This document shows, piece by piece, positions 42,301 to 51,300 of a stretch of DNA of 64,000 bases. How positions within the stretch are numbered: position 1 is the first letter of the stretch; each line of letters begins with the position of its first letter. Made by a program: the position numbers and the translations under genes. The notes beneath the pieces were generated by a model, which worked only from the letters and a program-made list of their open reading frames with translations, was not told the origin of the DNA and did no database searches. The stretch is from JAHFDS01 sp964593795 (GTDB lineage Bacteria > Myxococcota_A > Polyangia > JAHFDS01): positions 11,559 to 75,558 of the forward strand of contig CAZQJC010000048.1 in the NCBI GenBank assembly GCA_964593795.1. Reading direction: 5' to 3'.

Positions 42301-42985
42301 GGTGCGGCAGGTGCCCGAGCTCCATGCCGAGGCCACGGAGCGCGGCGACCAGTACGCCGCGGCGAACCTCTGCATCGGCCCGCCGAGCGTGATCTGGCTG
42401 GTGCGCGACGACCCGACGGGCGCGAGGCGCGCTGCCGACGAGGCGATGGCAGCCTGGTCCAGGTCCGGCGGCCACCTCCAGCACTTCAACCACATGCTGG
42501 CCATCGTGCACGCGCTGCTGTACGAGCGCCGCGGGCAGGAGGCGCTGGCGCTCGTCCAGGCGAGCTGGCGCACCCTCTCGAGGGCCCAGCTGTTGCGCAT
42601 CGCCATCGTGCGCACGTGGATGCACGACCTTCGCGCACGCGCCGCGCTCGCGGTGGGCACGTCGGCCGCGCTCGCCCAGGCTGGGCACGACGCGAGGGCG
42701 CTCTCGCGTCAGCCCGGGGCGATGGCCCGCGGCCTGGGCGCGCTCGTGACCGCGCTGGTGTGCGCGCGCACCGGGGAACGCCTCAGGGCGGTCGCCCACC
42801 TCGAAGCGGCCGCGTCGATGTTCGAGGCGGAGCACCTCGAGCTGCTCGCGTGGGCCGCGGAGCGGAGGCTGGCCGAGCTGGTCACAGGAGACCGCGCCAC
42901 CGCGCTCGAGCGTCGCTCGGACGACTATGTGCAGGCACATGCGATCGTGCAGCCCGGCCGGCTGTGCGCCGTGTTCGCGCCATGA
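39311..42985 (+). CDS. Ser/Thr kinase-ATPase-TPR signalling protein (second of pair)
   Basis: A 1,224-residue paralogue of the upstream protein, similar over its whole length. The kinase is complete (GAGGMGIVYE, VALKTL, HRDIKPSN, DFGLV, GTVDYMAPEQ) and has the same type of Pro-rich insert after the hinge. The ATPase has FVGRVSEL, Walker A GESGIGKT and Walker B TIDDLQWAD. TPR-like helices make up the C-terminus. The start is taken as a TTG that overlaps the upstream TGA by 4 bp; no better start is seen before the kinase domain. The pair arose by tandem duplication and probably feeds the sigma-54 activator 31 bp downstream. Confidence 0.88.
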   Translation: MTLGTAPRHVYGRFEVLRQLGAGGMGIVYEALDTACGERVALKTLRRFTPEALALFKREFQLLHDLHHPHLVSLGELLGMDEQWAFTMELVEGERFHDFVRFERAQPIPESPTMDLRGGGPPAASPSAALTGGARFDEARLRQCLRQIADALLALHDFGRVHRDIKPSNLLVAHGGRVVVLDFGLVQEAQRWCDDSPTDQRGTVDYMAPEQAAGQAVGSEADWYAVGVLLYEVLTGAPPFRGAPSEVLERKQRLEAEPPSAHAPGAPRDLCDLAASLLRLDPSARAGGFDVLHVCGAPVGAPRSRSSSFASSESTFVGRVSELGALRSAFEDTRRDRLVVVLLEGESGIGKTALERRFCAELAREVPGLLVLRGRCHAQESVPFKAFDGIVDDLSASLRQLSGTAAAALVPRRASLIVQAFPVLGRVPAFAESPQASAVIDPQERRQRVFAAFRELLGRLAETRPVIATIDDLQWADEDSFAMLRELVRSPDSPPILLLATVRTDDVALPEGLTSLATDVRRLAIGGLPPEDAARLCALVRGGEHGIDAAVVAREALGHPLFVRELARHPAGEHPVRLEDALWTRIADLEPEVRRLLEVIAVAGRPVAAEVAISAALRDAGAQRPDSIKRLVALRAESLVRSIGMGRAARLEPYHDRVRRAVVEHLSPEARSAIHRGLAVALEGTGDAEAESLALHWRGAGEPGRAFAYALRAAEESAQALAFDRSARLYRMALELDAAAAERGGLLARLGTVLSMGGRGPEAAGALLAAASAASAADAVDLRRRAGEQLLRSGHIDEGLATLRTVLEAAGLRYPSTPVRALVSLGLQRARMRLRGTRFSPRDPGEIAPAELARLDLCWAVALNLAFVDPIRSADFHCRYLLRALRCGEPARIARGFMIEAGYLAAQGPAVAPRARALLDRAAALLVGPERPQLLAELDSVRGLVAYLAGDFSGSIEIFARCERIFRERCVGVAFELDSTVYLRMCALYFTGRLGELVRQVPELHAEATERGDQYAAANLCIGPPSVIWLVRDDPTGARRAADEAMAAWSRSGGHLQHFNHMLAIVHALLYERRGQEALALVQASWRTLSRAQLLRIAIVRTWMHDLRARAALAVGTSAALAQAGHDARALSRQPGAMARGLGALVTALVCARTGERLRAVAHLEAAASMFEAEHLELLAWAAERRLAELVTGDRATALERRSDDYVQAHAIVQPGRLCAVFAP

Positions 42986-43016
42986 CCGGGGCTGACCGGC
43001 TAGACTGAGCCTGCGG

Positions 43017-44840
43017 ATGTCTCACTCCGGCGACACCGAACCGGTCACCCCCGAAGAGCGCCCCGACCCACGGCTCCACCACGAGCGCCTGGCGCTCCGC
43101 GTCCTGCTCGATGGCGCACTCGCCACCCACCCGTTGCCGAGCGACGGCAAGCTGACGATCGGGCGCGCCTCTGGCGCCGACCTGCGCATCGATCACCCGT
43201 CGGTGTCGCGGCGCCACGCCGAGCTGCGCGTGGGTCCGGTCGTGTGGATCGAGGACGTCGGCAGCGCGAACGGCACCCGCGTCGGAGAGCGGGTCCTCCG
43301 GAGCGGCGAGGCCATCGAGCTCGCGATCGATCAGCCCGTGCAGATCGGCTCCGCGCTGCTCGTCCTGCAGCATGGCGTCTCCGCGGGGCGTCCGCGCCGC
43401 ATCTGGAGCCACGGCTTCTTCGAGGCGCGCCTCGAGGAGGAGTGCGCGCGCGCCGAGCGCACCGGTCAGACCTTCGCGGTGATGCGCGTGGCCGGAGATC
43501 CGGGCGTGAACCTGCGCGTGCTCGAGGAGCGGGTCTCGCGGCTCTTGCGCGCCGGGGACGTCGTCGCGCAGTACGGTCCGGGTGAGCTCGAGGCGATCCT
43601 GCCGGCGATCGCACCCACGGACGCGGCCGCGGTGCGGGACAAGATCGCGGTCGAGCTGGCGACGGCCGGCCTGCCGGCCCGGCTCGGGCTGTCGTCGTTC
43701 CCGCGCGAGGGGCGCACGCCCGAGGAGCTCGTGGCTGTCGCAGGCCGCCAGGCGCACCCCCCGGCGACCGCCGACGGTCCGGGCGAGGTGCGGCTCGGCG
43801 GCGCGATGGCGCGGCTGGCCCCGCTCATCGAGCGCGTCGCGCAGGGGAACATCACCGTGCTGCTGCTCGGCGAGACAGGCGTGGGCAAGGAGGTCCTCGC
43901 GGGCGTCATCCACCGCACGAGCCCCCGGAGCGCGCGGCCCTTCGTGGCCATCAACTGCGCGTCGCTCTCGGAGGCGCTGCTGGAGAGCGAGCTCTTCGGG
44001 TTCGAGCGCGGGGCCTTCACGGGCGCTTCGCAGGCCAAGCTCGGGCTCATCGAGAGCGCCGACGGCGGCACTGTCTTCCTCGACGAGATCGGCGAGCTCC
44101 CGCTGTCCCTGCAGGCCAAGCTCCTGCGCGTCCTGCAGGAGCACACGGTGCAGCGCATCGGCGCGCTGCGACCCAGGCCCGTCAGCGTACGGTTCGTGGC
44201 CGCCACGAACCGGGATCTCGAGGCCGAGGTGGCCCGCGGCCACTTCCGCGCCGACCTCTTCTTCCGGCTCAACGCCGTCTCCCTCGTCATCCCGCCGCTG
44301 CGCGAGCGGCGTGATGAGATCCCCACGCTCACGACGAGCTTCCTGCGAGAAGCGGCCGCGCTATACGGGCGCGTGCCACCGGCCATGTCGGAGCAGGCGG
44401 CGACGCTGCTGCTCGGCTATCCCTGGCCCGGCAACCTGCGCGAGCTCCGCAACGTCCTCGAACGAGCGGTCTTGCTCTGCACCGGGCCCCGCATCGAGCC
44501 CGAGCACCTGCCGGTCGACAAGCTGACCCAGGACGTGGTCGTGCCGGCCTTCGCGCCCGCGACGCCGCCGGCGCAGGCCAGCCCCGCCTGGGCGAGCGAC
44601 CGCAACCTCACCGGGCCACCACCGACCGGGCCCGCGGATTCGCCGCAGCCGGCTCTCCGGACGCCCGATGAGACCGGGCTCCGCAGCCAGGTCCGGGAGC
44701 TCGAGCGGCAACGCATCGTGGATGCCCTCGGGCGCTGTGCCGGCAACCAGAGCCAGGCGGCCCGCCTCCTCGGCATCTCGCGACAGACGCTGATCGCCCG
44801 CATCGAGGCCTTCGGCCTGCCCCGGCCCCGCAAGGCCTGA
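43017..44840 (+). CDS. FHA / degenerate GGDEF / sigma-54 activator
   Basis: A 607-residue enhancer-binding protein. FHA domain (about residues 45-110: LTIGRASGADLRIDHPSVSR, VGSANGTRVGE) binds phospho-threonine. Residues about 130-245 resemble a nucleotidyl-cyclase fold in which GGDEF is replaced by YGPGELEAILP. The AAA domain has Walker A GETGVGKE, GAFTGA (contacts sigma-54), Walker B GGTVFLDEIGE and the arginine-finger region. The Fis-type HTH at the end (NQSQAARLLGISRQTLIARI) binds DNA. Phosphorylation by the upstream kinases is a likely input. Confidence 0.92.
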   Translation: MSHSGDTEPVTPEERPDPRLHHERLALRVLLDGALATHPLPSDGKLTIGRASGADLRIDHPSVSRRHAELRVGPVVWIEDVGSANGTRVGERVLRSGEAIELAIDQPVQIGSALLVLQHGVSAGRPRRIWSHGFFEARLEEECARAERTGQTFAVMRVAGDPGVNLRVLEERVSRLLRAGDVVAQYGPGELEAILPAIAPTDAAAVRDKIAVELATAGLPARLGLSSFPREGRTPEELVAVAGRQAHPPATADGPGEVRLGGAMARLAPLIERVAQGNITVLLLGETGVGKEVLAGVIHRTSPRSARPFVAINCASLSEALLESELFGFERGAFTGASQAKLGLIESADGGTVFLDEIGELPLSLQAKLLRVLQEHTVQRIGALRPRPVSVRFVAATNRDLEAEVARGHFRADLFFRLNAVSLVIPPLRERRDEIPTLTTSFLREAAALYGRVPPAMSEQAATLLLGYPWPGNLRELRNVLERAVLLCTGPRIEPEHLPVDKLTQDVVVPAFAPATPPAQASPAWASDRNLTGPPPTGPADSPQPALRTPDETGLRSQVRELERQRIVDALGRCAGNQSQAARLLGISRQTLIARIEAFGLPRPRKA

Positions 44841-44882
44841 AGGCACCGGGTCGAGGCTGCGGCCACGCCTGGAGCTCGCGGG

Positions 44883-44940
44883 TGTCAAGATCGTAGACAT
44901 CATGTTGTGCACTTGTTTGACATCCTGGTGCCCAGGCGGC
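44883..44940 (+). promoter_or_regulatory. TGTCAA/TTGACA inverted repeat with sigma-54-like site
   Basis: TGTCAA (44883-44888) and TTGACA (44917-44922) form an inverted repeat directly before CTGGTGCCCAGGCGGC, where GG and GC are 10 bases apart (44927-44940). The -12 box (CGGC) is poor. The same TGTCAA motif occurs upstream of the lipase. Promoter for the lipoprotein at 45002 is inferred. Confidence 0.35.
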
Positions 44941-45001
44941 CGGAGATCTTGGTAACCTGTTGATCCAGCACATGGCATCCATCTTGGAGAGGTGTCTCTC
45001 C

Positions 45002-46477
45002 ATGAGGAAGCTGTATGTTGGATCCTGGTCTGCCCGAGGCTTGATGGCGCTGGGCGTGCTTGGCCTGGGCTGCGGCGGAGACGGCGGGACCGAACGCCCG
45101 TCACCGGGCCGGGACCTCGGCGTCGTGGCGCTGGCCGCCACCGGCGGAGCCGGGACCGGTTCCGCGGGAACGGGCGGCGGCACCGCGGGCAGCGGCGGCG
45201 GCACCGCGGGGAGCGGGAGCGGCGGGACGGTGACGTGCGACACCAGGGACGCCCAGGGCTCCCCTGTCCTGGCGGCCTGCACGCTCGCTTGCCGGAAGCG
45301 GTACGTCCGCTGGCAACTGCTCGCCACCAGCTACAACATCCCCTACACGTGGGGCAACGGCGAGCACACGGGCTACATGCTCGTCGAGAGCCTCTACTGG
45401 GTGGACGATCGCTGGACGAGCAGCGCGGTCTTCAACGACCCCGAGGTGGACGGCTCGACCTTCGTGCCGCCCGGCATCATGTGCGGCTCGCCGCAGCAGC
45501 CGAAGATCAAGAAGGTCTTCAACCACGGACGCACCGTCCACCACTCGAAGAGCCAGCGCCGCGTCGTGGCCACCCGCCAGTCACCGCTCAGCACCCGGCA
45601 GGATGACACGACGTCCGCCGCTGCCCAGACGTGGCAGGCGAACCTCTCCTCGATGAGCGACTGCGCGGGGATGAACAACTCGGCGACGACGACCTCGGAG
45701 ACCGACGGCTTCTGCGACTCGCAGTGCGGCAATTGCAGCTATGTCCTCCCTGGCTCCGCCTGCGGCGACGGCGTCCTCGGTACCTGGAACCCACCTCAGA
45801 CGAAGGTCGTGGAGAGCTCCAAGCACTACGGCCCGTGCAACGGGAACGCCTACCGCGCGCAGTCCTCGTGCCCTGTGCCCGAGGACGGGGGCCTGACGTT
45901 CTCGCAGACGTGCGACTCGGCCATCCCGAACGCCTATTCCTGCGCCGACAGCCTCTACGGCAGTCCCGGCCGCTACATCTACCGCTACGCGGCGCCGTCG
46001 CCGTTCACGAGCTGCGGGACGTGGTCGAACAGCGACGCGACCAACGACGTGTGCCTGTCCTCGGGGCTGACCGGGTTCCCCGTCTACAGCGGCAAGTGGG
46101 GCCACAACAGCAACACCGACGGCAACGCCCTGACGGCGGCCTTCAACACCTGTTCCTGGGGTTCTCAGGGCTGGAAGTCGCCGACCGTGCGCAGCCAGGT
46201 CTGCGGACTGTGTGGCAAGAACGTGTTTCGGGACACGGTCGAGGGCGGCATCGCGGACCCCGCCACCCTCTATCAGGATCCCTGCGTGCGCGATGCCAAC
46301 GGGAGGGGGACCAACAGGGCGGCGAACCAGGCGGACGACCAGTCCGACGGCGTGGGGTTCGACGTCAACTGCAACACCTTCACCACGCAGGGTGAGTGCG
46401 GCTACGAGGGTCCGAAGAGCCCGGTCTGCAAGAGCAGCCACCCGACCCTGGGCGGCCAGCCCGTCAACGGCATGTAG
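45002..46477 (+). CDS. Cys-rich secreted lipoprotein
   Basis: A 491-residue lipoprotein. The signal MRKLYVGSWSARGLMALGVLGLGC fixes the start at 45002. A Gly/Thr/Ser linker (GTGGGTAGSGGGTAGSG) is followed by a large domain with about 25 cysteines, probably disulfide-bonded outside the cell, with many Asn/Ser/Gly loops. No catalytic motif is recognised. It follows the sigma-54 activator and is a likely output of the locus. Confidence 0.7.
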   Translation: MRKLYVGSWSARGLMALGVLGLGCGGDGGTERPSPGRDLGVVALAATGGAGTGSAGTGGGTAGSGGGTAGSGSGGTVTCDTRDAQGSPVLAACTLACRKRYVRWQLLATSYNIPYTWGNGEHTGYMLVESLYWVDDRWTSSAVFNDPEVDGSTFVPPGIMCGSPQQPKIKKVFNHGRTVHHSKSQRRVVATRQSPLSTRQDDTTSAAAQTWQANLSSMSDCAGMNNSATTTSETDGFCDSQCGNCSYVLPGSACGDGVLGTWNPPQTKVVESSKHYGPCNGNAYRAQSSCPVPEDGGLTFSQTCDSAIPNAYSCADSLYGSPGRYIYRYAAPSPFTSCGTWSNSDATNDVCLSSGLTGFPVYSGKWGHNSNTDGNALTAAFNTCSWGSQGWKSPTVRSQVCGLCGKNVFRDTVEGGIADPATLYQDPCVRDANGRGTNRAANQADDQSDGVGFDVNCNTFTTQGECGYEGPKSPVCKSSHPTLGGQPVNGM

Positions 46478-46871
46478 TCGCCGGGAGCCCTTTCGGCTGC
46501 CGCGCCATCAACCGGCACAGGCTCTCGACCAGGAAGCCGAGATCGCCCACGTCCGCGGCCGGCAGGTGCAGCGCCAGCGTGCCGATCGGCTGGCCCGCGG
46601 GGCCCACGGCGGAGAACCGGTGCTCCCGCGCGTCCGCCGTGGCCCCGTGCGGGGCCTTCCACGCGAGCACCTTGCCGTCGGTCTCGAGCGTCAGCGCCGC
46701 GGCGCCCAGGATGGGCCCCAGGCGCTCGGCCGCCCGCAGGAGCGGCTCTTCGTCGGCGCTCTCGCGCGCGAGGTCGCGAGGTTCGCCGAGGACTGCCGCG
46801 CGATCGAGACAGCGAGGTGTGAGCGCCAGAGCGAGCGAGGTTGAGCAGAACTGGCGTTGTCGCCTCCGCAC
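46464..46871 (-). CDS. Small GAF-like protein
   Basis: A protein of up to 135 residues. From about residue 25 the pattern (PLLRAAERLGPILGAAALTL, HRFSAVGPAGQPIGTLALHL, FLVESLCRLMA) looks like a short GAF-type sensor domain; the first 22 residues look less natural, so the true start may be internal. The 3' end overlaps the lipoprotein gene by 14 bp in convergent orientation. Divergent from the PilZ-like gene. Confidence 0.45.
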   Translation of the reverse strand: MRRRQRQFCSTSLALALTPRCLDRAAVLGEPRDLARESADEEPLLRAAERLGPILGAAALTLETDGKVLAWKAPHGATADAREHRFSAVGPAGQPIGTLALHLPAADVGDLGFLVESLCRLMARQPKGLPATTCR

Positions 46872-46894
46872 GGCGCTTGCAGTCGCCAGTGCAC

Positions 46895-47404
46895 ATGCAA
46901 GACGACAGACTGGACCTCCTCGTGCCCGCGGTCGTGAGGCTCCCTGGCGGCGAGCTCGTCGGAGGCACCTGCCTCGAACTTTCCGAGAGCTTCGTCCGGC
47001 TGCGCACGGCGCGCCGCCTCCGGGTGGGCGAGCCCGTCGAGCTCAGCCTTCTGCTGGCTCCGGCCACACGCCTTGTCCTGAACGGCGCCCTCGGTAGCTG
47101 CGAGTGGCACCCCGGTCGACCGAGTGGTGCGGGGAGCTCCTGCGAGGTGCTCGTGGAGCTGCCCCGCGCCGCGCCTCGAGACCTCTCACGGGTGACGCAG
47201 ACAGTTCGGGTCGCCACGGGCACGATGACCGCGACGCGGACCCAGCGGGGACTGGGCCCAGCCCGCTCCGACGAGGGCGCGACGGTCGAGGCGACCTCGT
47301 CGCCGACGGAGTGGGACGAGATGCTGCGCGATTACCTGGAAGACCGGGATGCGCCTGCGCAGGCTCGGTCCGCCGGTGGCACGGCGCGAAGGCGCGTGGT
47401 GTAA
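46895..47404 (+). CDS. PilZ-like protein
   Basis: A 169-residue protein from the ATG at 46895. The first 100 residues form a beta-barrel pattern (RLDLLVPAVVRLPGGELVGG, CLELSESFVRLRT, LRVGEPVELSLLL) typical of PilZ domains, which bind cyclic di-GMP. The usual RxxxR is not clear, so binding may be lost. The C-terminus is acidic and disordered. It precedes the TPR membrane protein by 7 bp, probably in one operon. Confidence 0.55.
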   Translation: MQDDRLDLLVPAVVRLPGGELVGGTCLELSESFVRLRTARRLRVGEPVELSLLLAPATRLVLNGALGSCEWHPGRPSGAGSSCEVLVELPRAAPRDLSRVTQTVRVATGTMTATRTQRGLGPARSDEGATVEATSSPTEWDEMLRDYLEDRDAPAQARSAGGTARRRVV

Positions 47405-47411
47405 TCGGCGA

Positions 47412-48227
47412 ATGCTCTTCTGGCTGTGGTGTCTCTTCGCCGATCCAGCGGTGCTGCCACCCTCGGCAGAGGCGCTGCTGGCGGAGTCTCGCTACGACGA
47501 GGCGGTCGTGGCTGCTCAGAAGGAGATCGCGCGCGGCGGGCTCGATCGGACGGGACTCGCGGTCCGCTATCTCCTCCTCGGGCGCGCGCACGCGGCCGGG
47601 GAGGAGAGAGAGCTCGCGACTGCGGCCTTCGGCAAGGCCCTGTCGATTGAACCCACTGCAGCCTTGCCGCCCGGCTCCGCGCCCAAGATCGTCGAGGTGT
47701 TCGCGCTCGCGGCTCGGCTGCACGCCGGGCGCGGCGGGGTGCGCCTCGACGTCGGGGCGGGGCGTGCGCAGCCGGGAGCCTTGCCGCCGCTGCGCGTGCG
47801 TGCGGTCGATGACCCCTACCAGCTCGTCGCCCGCATCAAGCTGGTGAGCCGTGCACCGAGGCGCGCCTGGCGGGTGGACGAGATGGCCCTGCCTGCTGCG
47901 GGGACGGAGATCGACCTCGAGCCCCTGCGCGAGCAAGGGCGCGCGGAACGTGCAGGCATCTCCTATTTCATCGAGGGGCTCGACGGCGCTGGCAATCGGG
48001 TGGCAGCCGTGGCTAGCCAAGATCATCCGCTGTTCTTGCTGCCGGCGCCAGCCGCTCCGATCGCTCCGGCGGCCCCAGCGATGGAGGCCGCCTCGCTCTG
48101 GTCGAGGGCGTGGTTCTGGGCGGTAGTCGGAGGAGCCTTGGTCCTGGGTACCAGCGCGGTCTTCCTCGCCACTCGGCCGGGAGACCCCACCGCCGTCTCC
48201 CCCGAGGTCCTGGTCGGCCGGCGCTGA
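47412..48227 (+). CDS. TPR protein with C-terminal membrane anchor
   Basis: A 271-residue protein. Residues about 15-90 hold TPR-like helices (EALLAESRYDEAVVAAQKEI, LATAAFGKALSIEP), a beta-rich middle follows (PPLRVRAVDDPY), and a membrane segment lies near residues 228-250 (AWFWAVVGGALVLGTSAVFLA). Such proteins commonly sit beside myxobacterial kinases. It precedes the dual-kinase gene, with the GCGCAG arrays in the gap. Confidence 0.65.
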   Translation: MLFWLWCLFADPAVLPPSAEALLAESRYDEAVVAAQKEIARGGLDRTGLAVRYLLLGRAHAAGEERELATAAFGKALSIEPTAALPPGSAPKIVEVFALAARLHAGRGGVRLDVGAGRAQPGALPPLRVRAVDDPYQLVARIKLVSRAPRRAWRVDEMALPAAGTEIDLEPLREQGRAERAGISYFIEGLDGAGNRVAAVASQDHPLFLLPAPAAPIAPAAPAMEAASLWSRAWFWAVVGGALVLGTSAVFLATRPGDPTAVSPEVLVGRR

Positions 48228-48232
48228 CGACC

Positions 48233-48258
48233 CTGCGCGAGGCTGCGCGGATCCGCGC
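48233..48258 (-). repeat. Three 10-bp-spaced GCGCAG-type boxes, minus orientation
   Basis: CTGCGC at 48233 and 48243 and CCGCGC at 48253, that is GCGCAG boxes (one variant) on the minus strand with a 10-bp period. They mirror the plus-strand array at 48311-48336 about 50 bp away. Confidence 0.5.
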
Positions 48259-48310
48259 GCCCTCGGGCCGGCTGCGATGAGGCCCGCGGCAACCAGGCGC
48301 CCCCCGGGAA

Positions 48311-48360
48311 GCGCAGGACTGCGCAGGATTGCGCAGCTCCGCGCTGGTATGCCGGTTGCG
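48311..48360 (+). promoter_or_regulatory. GCGCAG array and sigma-54-type promoter of the dual-kinase gene
   Basis: GCGCAG occurs at 48311, 48321 and 48331 (exact 10-bp period), then TGGTATG-CCGG-TTGCG at 48345-48360 matches the sigma-54 consensus TGGCACG-N4-TTGCA, with GG and GC 10 bases apart. The predicted transcript start is about 48371, three bases before the GTG at 48374. Confidence 0.6.
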
Positions 48361-48373
48361 ATGGGTCGGGGGC

Positions 48374-51300
48374 GTGTCGGAACTCCTCCCGGACCTGATC
48401 CCCACACGCCCCGATCGTCGCCGCGAAGCGCGCCGGGAGAGCGCGCGCACTCCTGAGCTCCGCATCGGCCAGGGCGGCATGGGCGAGGTCGTGGCGGTCC
48501 AGCGGGGCGGCCGCTTGGTCGCCGTCAAGCGCCTCCTGCCCAGGCTGCGGAGCCTCCCGGCGCTAGCGGCTCAGTTCGAGCGCGAGGCAGCGATCGCCGC
48601 ACGTCTCGCACACCCGAACGTCCTGCCGGTCCTGTCGGTCGGAGACGGCGAGATCGTCCTCGAGCTGGTGCACGGGGTCAGCCTGGCCCGTGCCGAGCGG
48701 GCCCTGGCCGACCGCGCCGAGCCTTGCCCCGGCGCGGTCGCCGCAGAGATCGGCCGCGCAGCTGCCGCTGCGCTCGGATACGTGTTCGGCGCGTGCGGTG
48801 TCGTGCACCGCGACGTCAGCCCGCAGAACCTGCTGCTCGCCTTCGACGGACGCATTCTCCTGCTCGACTTCGGCGTCGCGCGGATGCGCTCGGACCCGCG
48901 TTGGACGCGCACGGGCGTGCTCAAGGGCAAGTCGGAGTACATGTCGCCCGAGCAGCTCCGTGGCGAGCCCCTCGACGGGCGCGCGGACCTCTTCGGCCTC
49001 GGCGTGACCCTCTGGGAGCTCTTGGCGGGGCGCTCGCCCTTCGTGCGCCGCGAGAACGAGGCCCAGCAGGGCACGCTCGAGCTGGCCGCGGTCGGCGATC
49101 TCGCCGGGCTGCGACCGGACCTGCCGAGAGACCTCGTCGCCGCGATCGCCCGTTGCACGGCGCTGTCGGCCGAGCACCGGCCCAGCTCTGGGGAGGAACT
49201 CGCGAACGAGCTCGCGCAGCTGTCCGAGGTCGACGCAGTCGGTCCGTGGCTGCGCTCGCTGCTGCCCGAGATTGCGGATCGCGAGACGTGGCTGGCCTCG
49301 CTGGAGCCGGCAACGGCTCGCGAACACCGACAGACCGTCGGCGGCGGCGCCGCCGTGCGCGACGCCTGCTTCACGCCACCTGATCGCGTGGACGAGTACC
49401 AGCTCCTGCGCCTCGTCGGCCAGGGCGGCATGGGCGCGGTCTTCCTCGCAAACGACACGGCGCTGCAGCGGCGCGTCGCGGTCAAGTTCGTCACCTGCGA
49501 GGACAGCCAGGCCAGGGCGCGGTTCCTCGTCGAGGCGAGGGCGGCGGCGCGCGTCCACCACCCGAACGTCGCGGCCGTCCATCGCGTGGGCGAGACGCTC
49601 GGCCACCCTTACCTCATCAGCGAGTACGTGGACGGCGACCGGCTCGATTCGCTCGCGCCCGCACCGGCCCGGCGGGCGGTCGAGCTGACCGTCGGCTTGC
49701 TCCGTGGCCTCGAGGCTGCTCACGCGGCTGGCGTGCTGCACCGCGACATCAAGCCCACGAACGCGATCGTGGCGAAGGACGGCACGGTCAAGCTCCTGGA
49801 CTTCGGCGTGGCCAAGCTCGTCGAGGTGCAGGAGCCCGTCCGCGGCGGTCGCGGGGGCGCCGGCGCCCGGATCACCCAGCAGGGATACGCCGTGGGCACG
49901 CCCTGCTACATGGCGCCCGAGGTCCTGTGCGGCGAGCCTGCGACCCCGAGGTCCGACATCTACGCCGTCGGCGCCCTGCTCTACGAGCTCTGCACCGGCG
50001 AGCCTCCGTTCGGAGATCTCGACGACGAGCAGGCGGCGTGCAAGGTGCTGGTCGAGGATCCTCCGCCCCTCTCGGACCTGCGCGCGGAGACCGACCCGGA
50101 GCTGTCCGCGATCGTCGCCCGCGCGCTGGCCCGAGACCCCGCCGCCCGGTGGCCGAGCGCTCGCGCGATGAGGCTCGCCCTGGAGCGTCTCTTCCCGAGC
50201 GTGGCGAGCCTGGCGCGCGAGGGCAACCCCTACCGGGGGCTCCGCGCGTTCGAGCTGGAGGATCGCGCAGGCTTCTTCGGGCGCGACGAGGACATCCGCG
50301 CCGTGGTGGCGCGCCTCGGGACCGAGGCGGCGGTGCTGGTGACGGGGGACTCGGGGTGCGGGAAGTCGTCGCTGTGCCGCGCGGGCGTGGTGCCCGCCGT
50401 GCTCGATGGTGCGCTCGAGGACCAGCGACGCTGGAGCGCCATCCTCTACCGACCGGGCGGCGATCCCGCGTACGCCCTCGCGGCGGCGCTCGCGCCGGTC
50501 CTCGGCGTCGAGACGGGGCGTGTGGTCCCCTGGATCCTCGGAGACTCGGCCGCGCTGGCGCTGCACCTCGAGCGCGTGACGAGCCGCGGCAGGGGGCTCC
50601 TCCTGCTAGCCGACCAGCTCGAGGAGCTGGTGACGCTCTCCAGCGAGGCCGGTGCGCGGGGCGCGGCCGAGGCGATGGCGCTGTTCGGCACGGGGCAGCC
50701 TGGCCTGCGCCTGCTCTGCACCATCCGCGGCGATCACCTCACGCGGGTGGCTTCGCTGCCGGGGCTCGGCGACCACCTCACCAGAGCGGTGCACCTGCTC
50801 CGGATGCCGGGGCGGGCCAGCCTGCGCGAGGCGATCCTCGCGCCTGCGCGTGCACGCGGGGTCTCGTTCGAGTCCGACGCGCTCGTCGGTCGGCTCGTGG
50901 AGACGACGCTGGGCGCGGCCGGTGGGCTGCCGCTCCTCCAGTTCGCGCTCGCGGAGCTCTGGGACGCCTTGACGCCTGGCGATGCGGTGATCACCGGCGA
51001 CCTCGTCGAGCAGATCGGCGGCGTGGAGGGCGCCCTCGTGCGTCACGCCGATGGCGTGCTCGCGCGCCTCGGCGACGAGGAGCGCCGTGTGGCCAGGCGG
51101 ATCCTCGTGCGGCTGGCGACGAACAGCGGCACCCGCGCGATCGTCCCTGCCGGAGAGCTGCTCGACGCCGCCGCGGACGCAGCGCCGGTACTCGACGCGC
51201 TGGTGCGGGGGAGACTGCTGTGTGCGCGCGAGGGCGCGGACGGTGGGAGCTACGAGGTCGCGCACGAAGCCCTCCTGTCCTGCTGGGCCACGCTCCGGGG

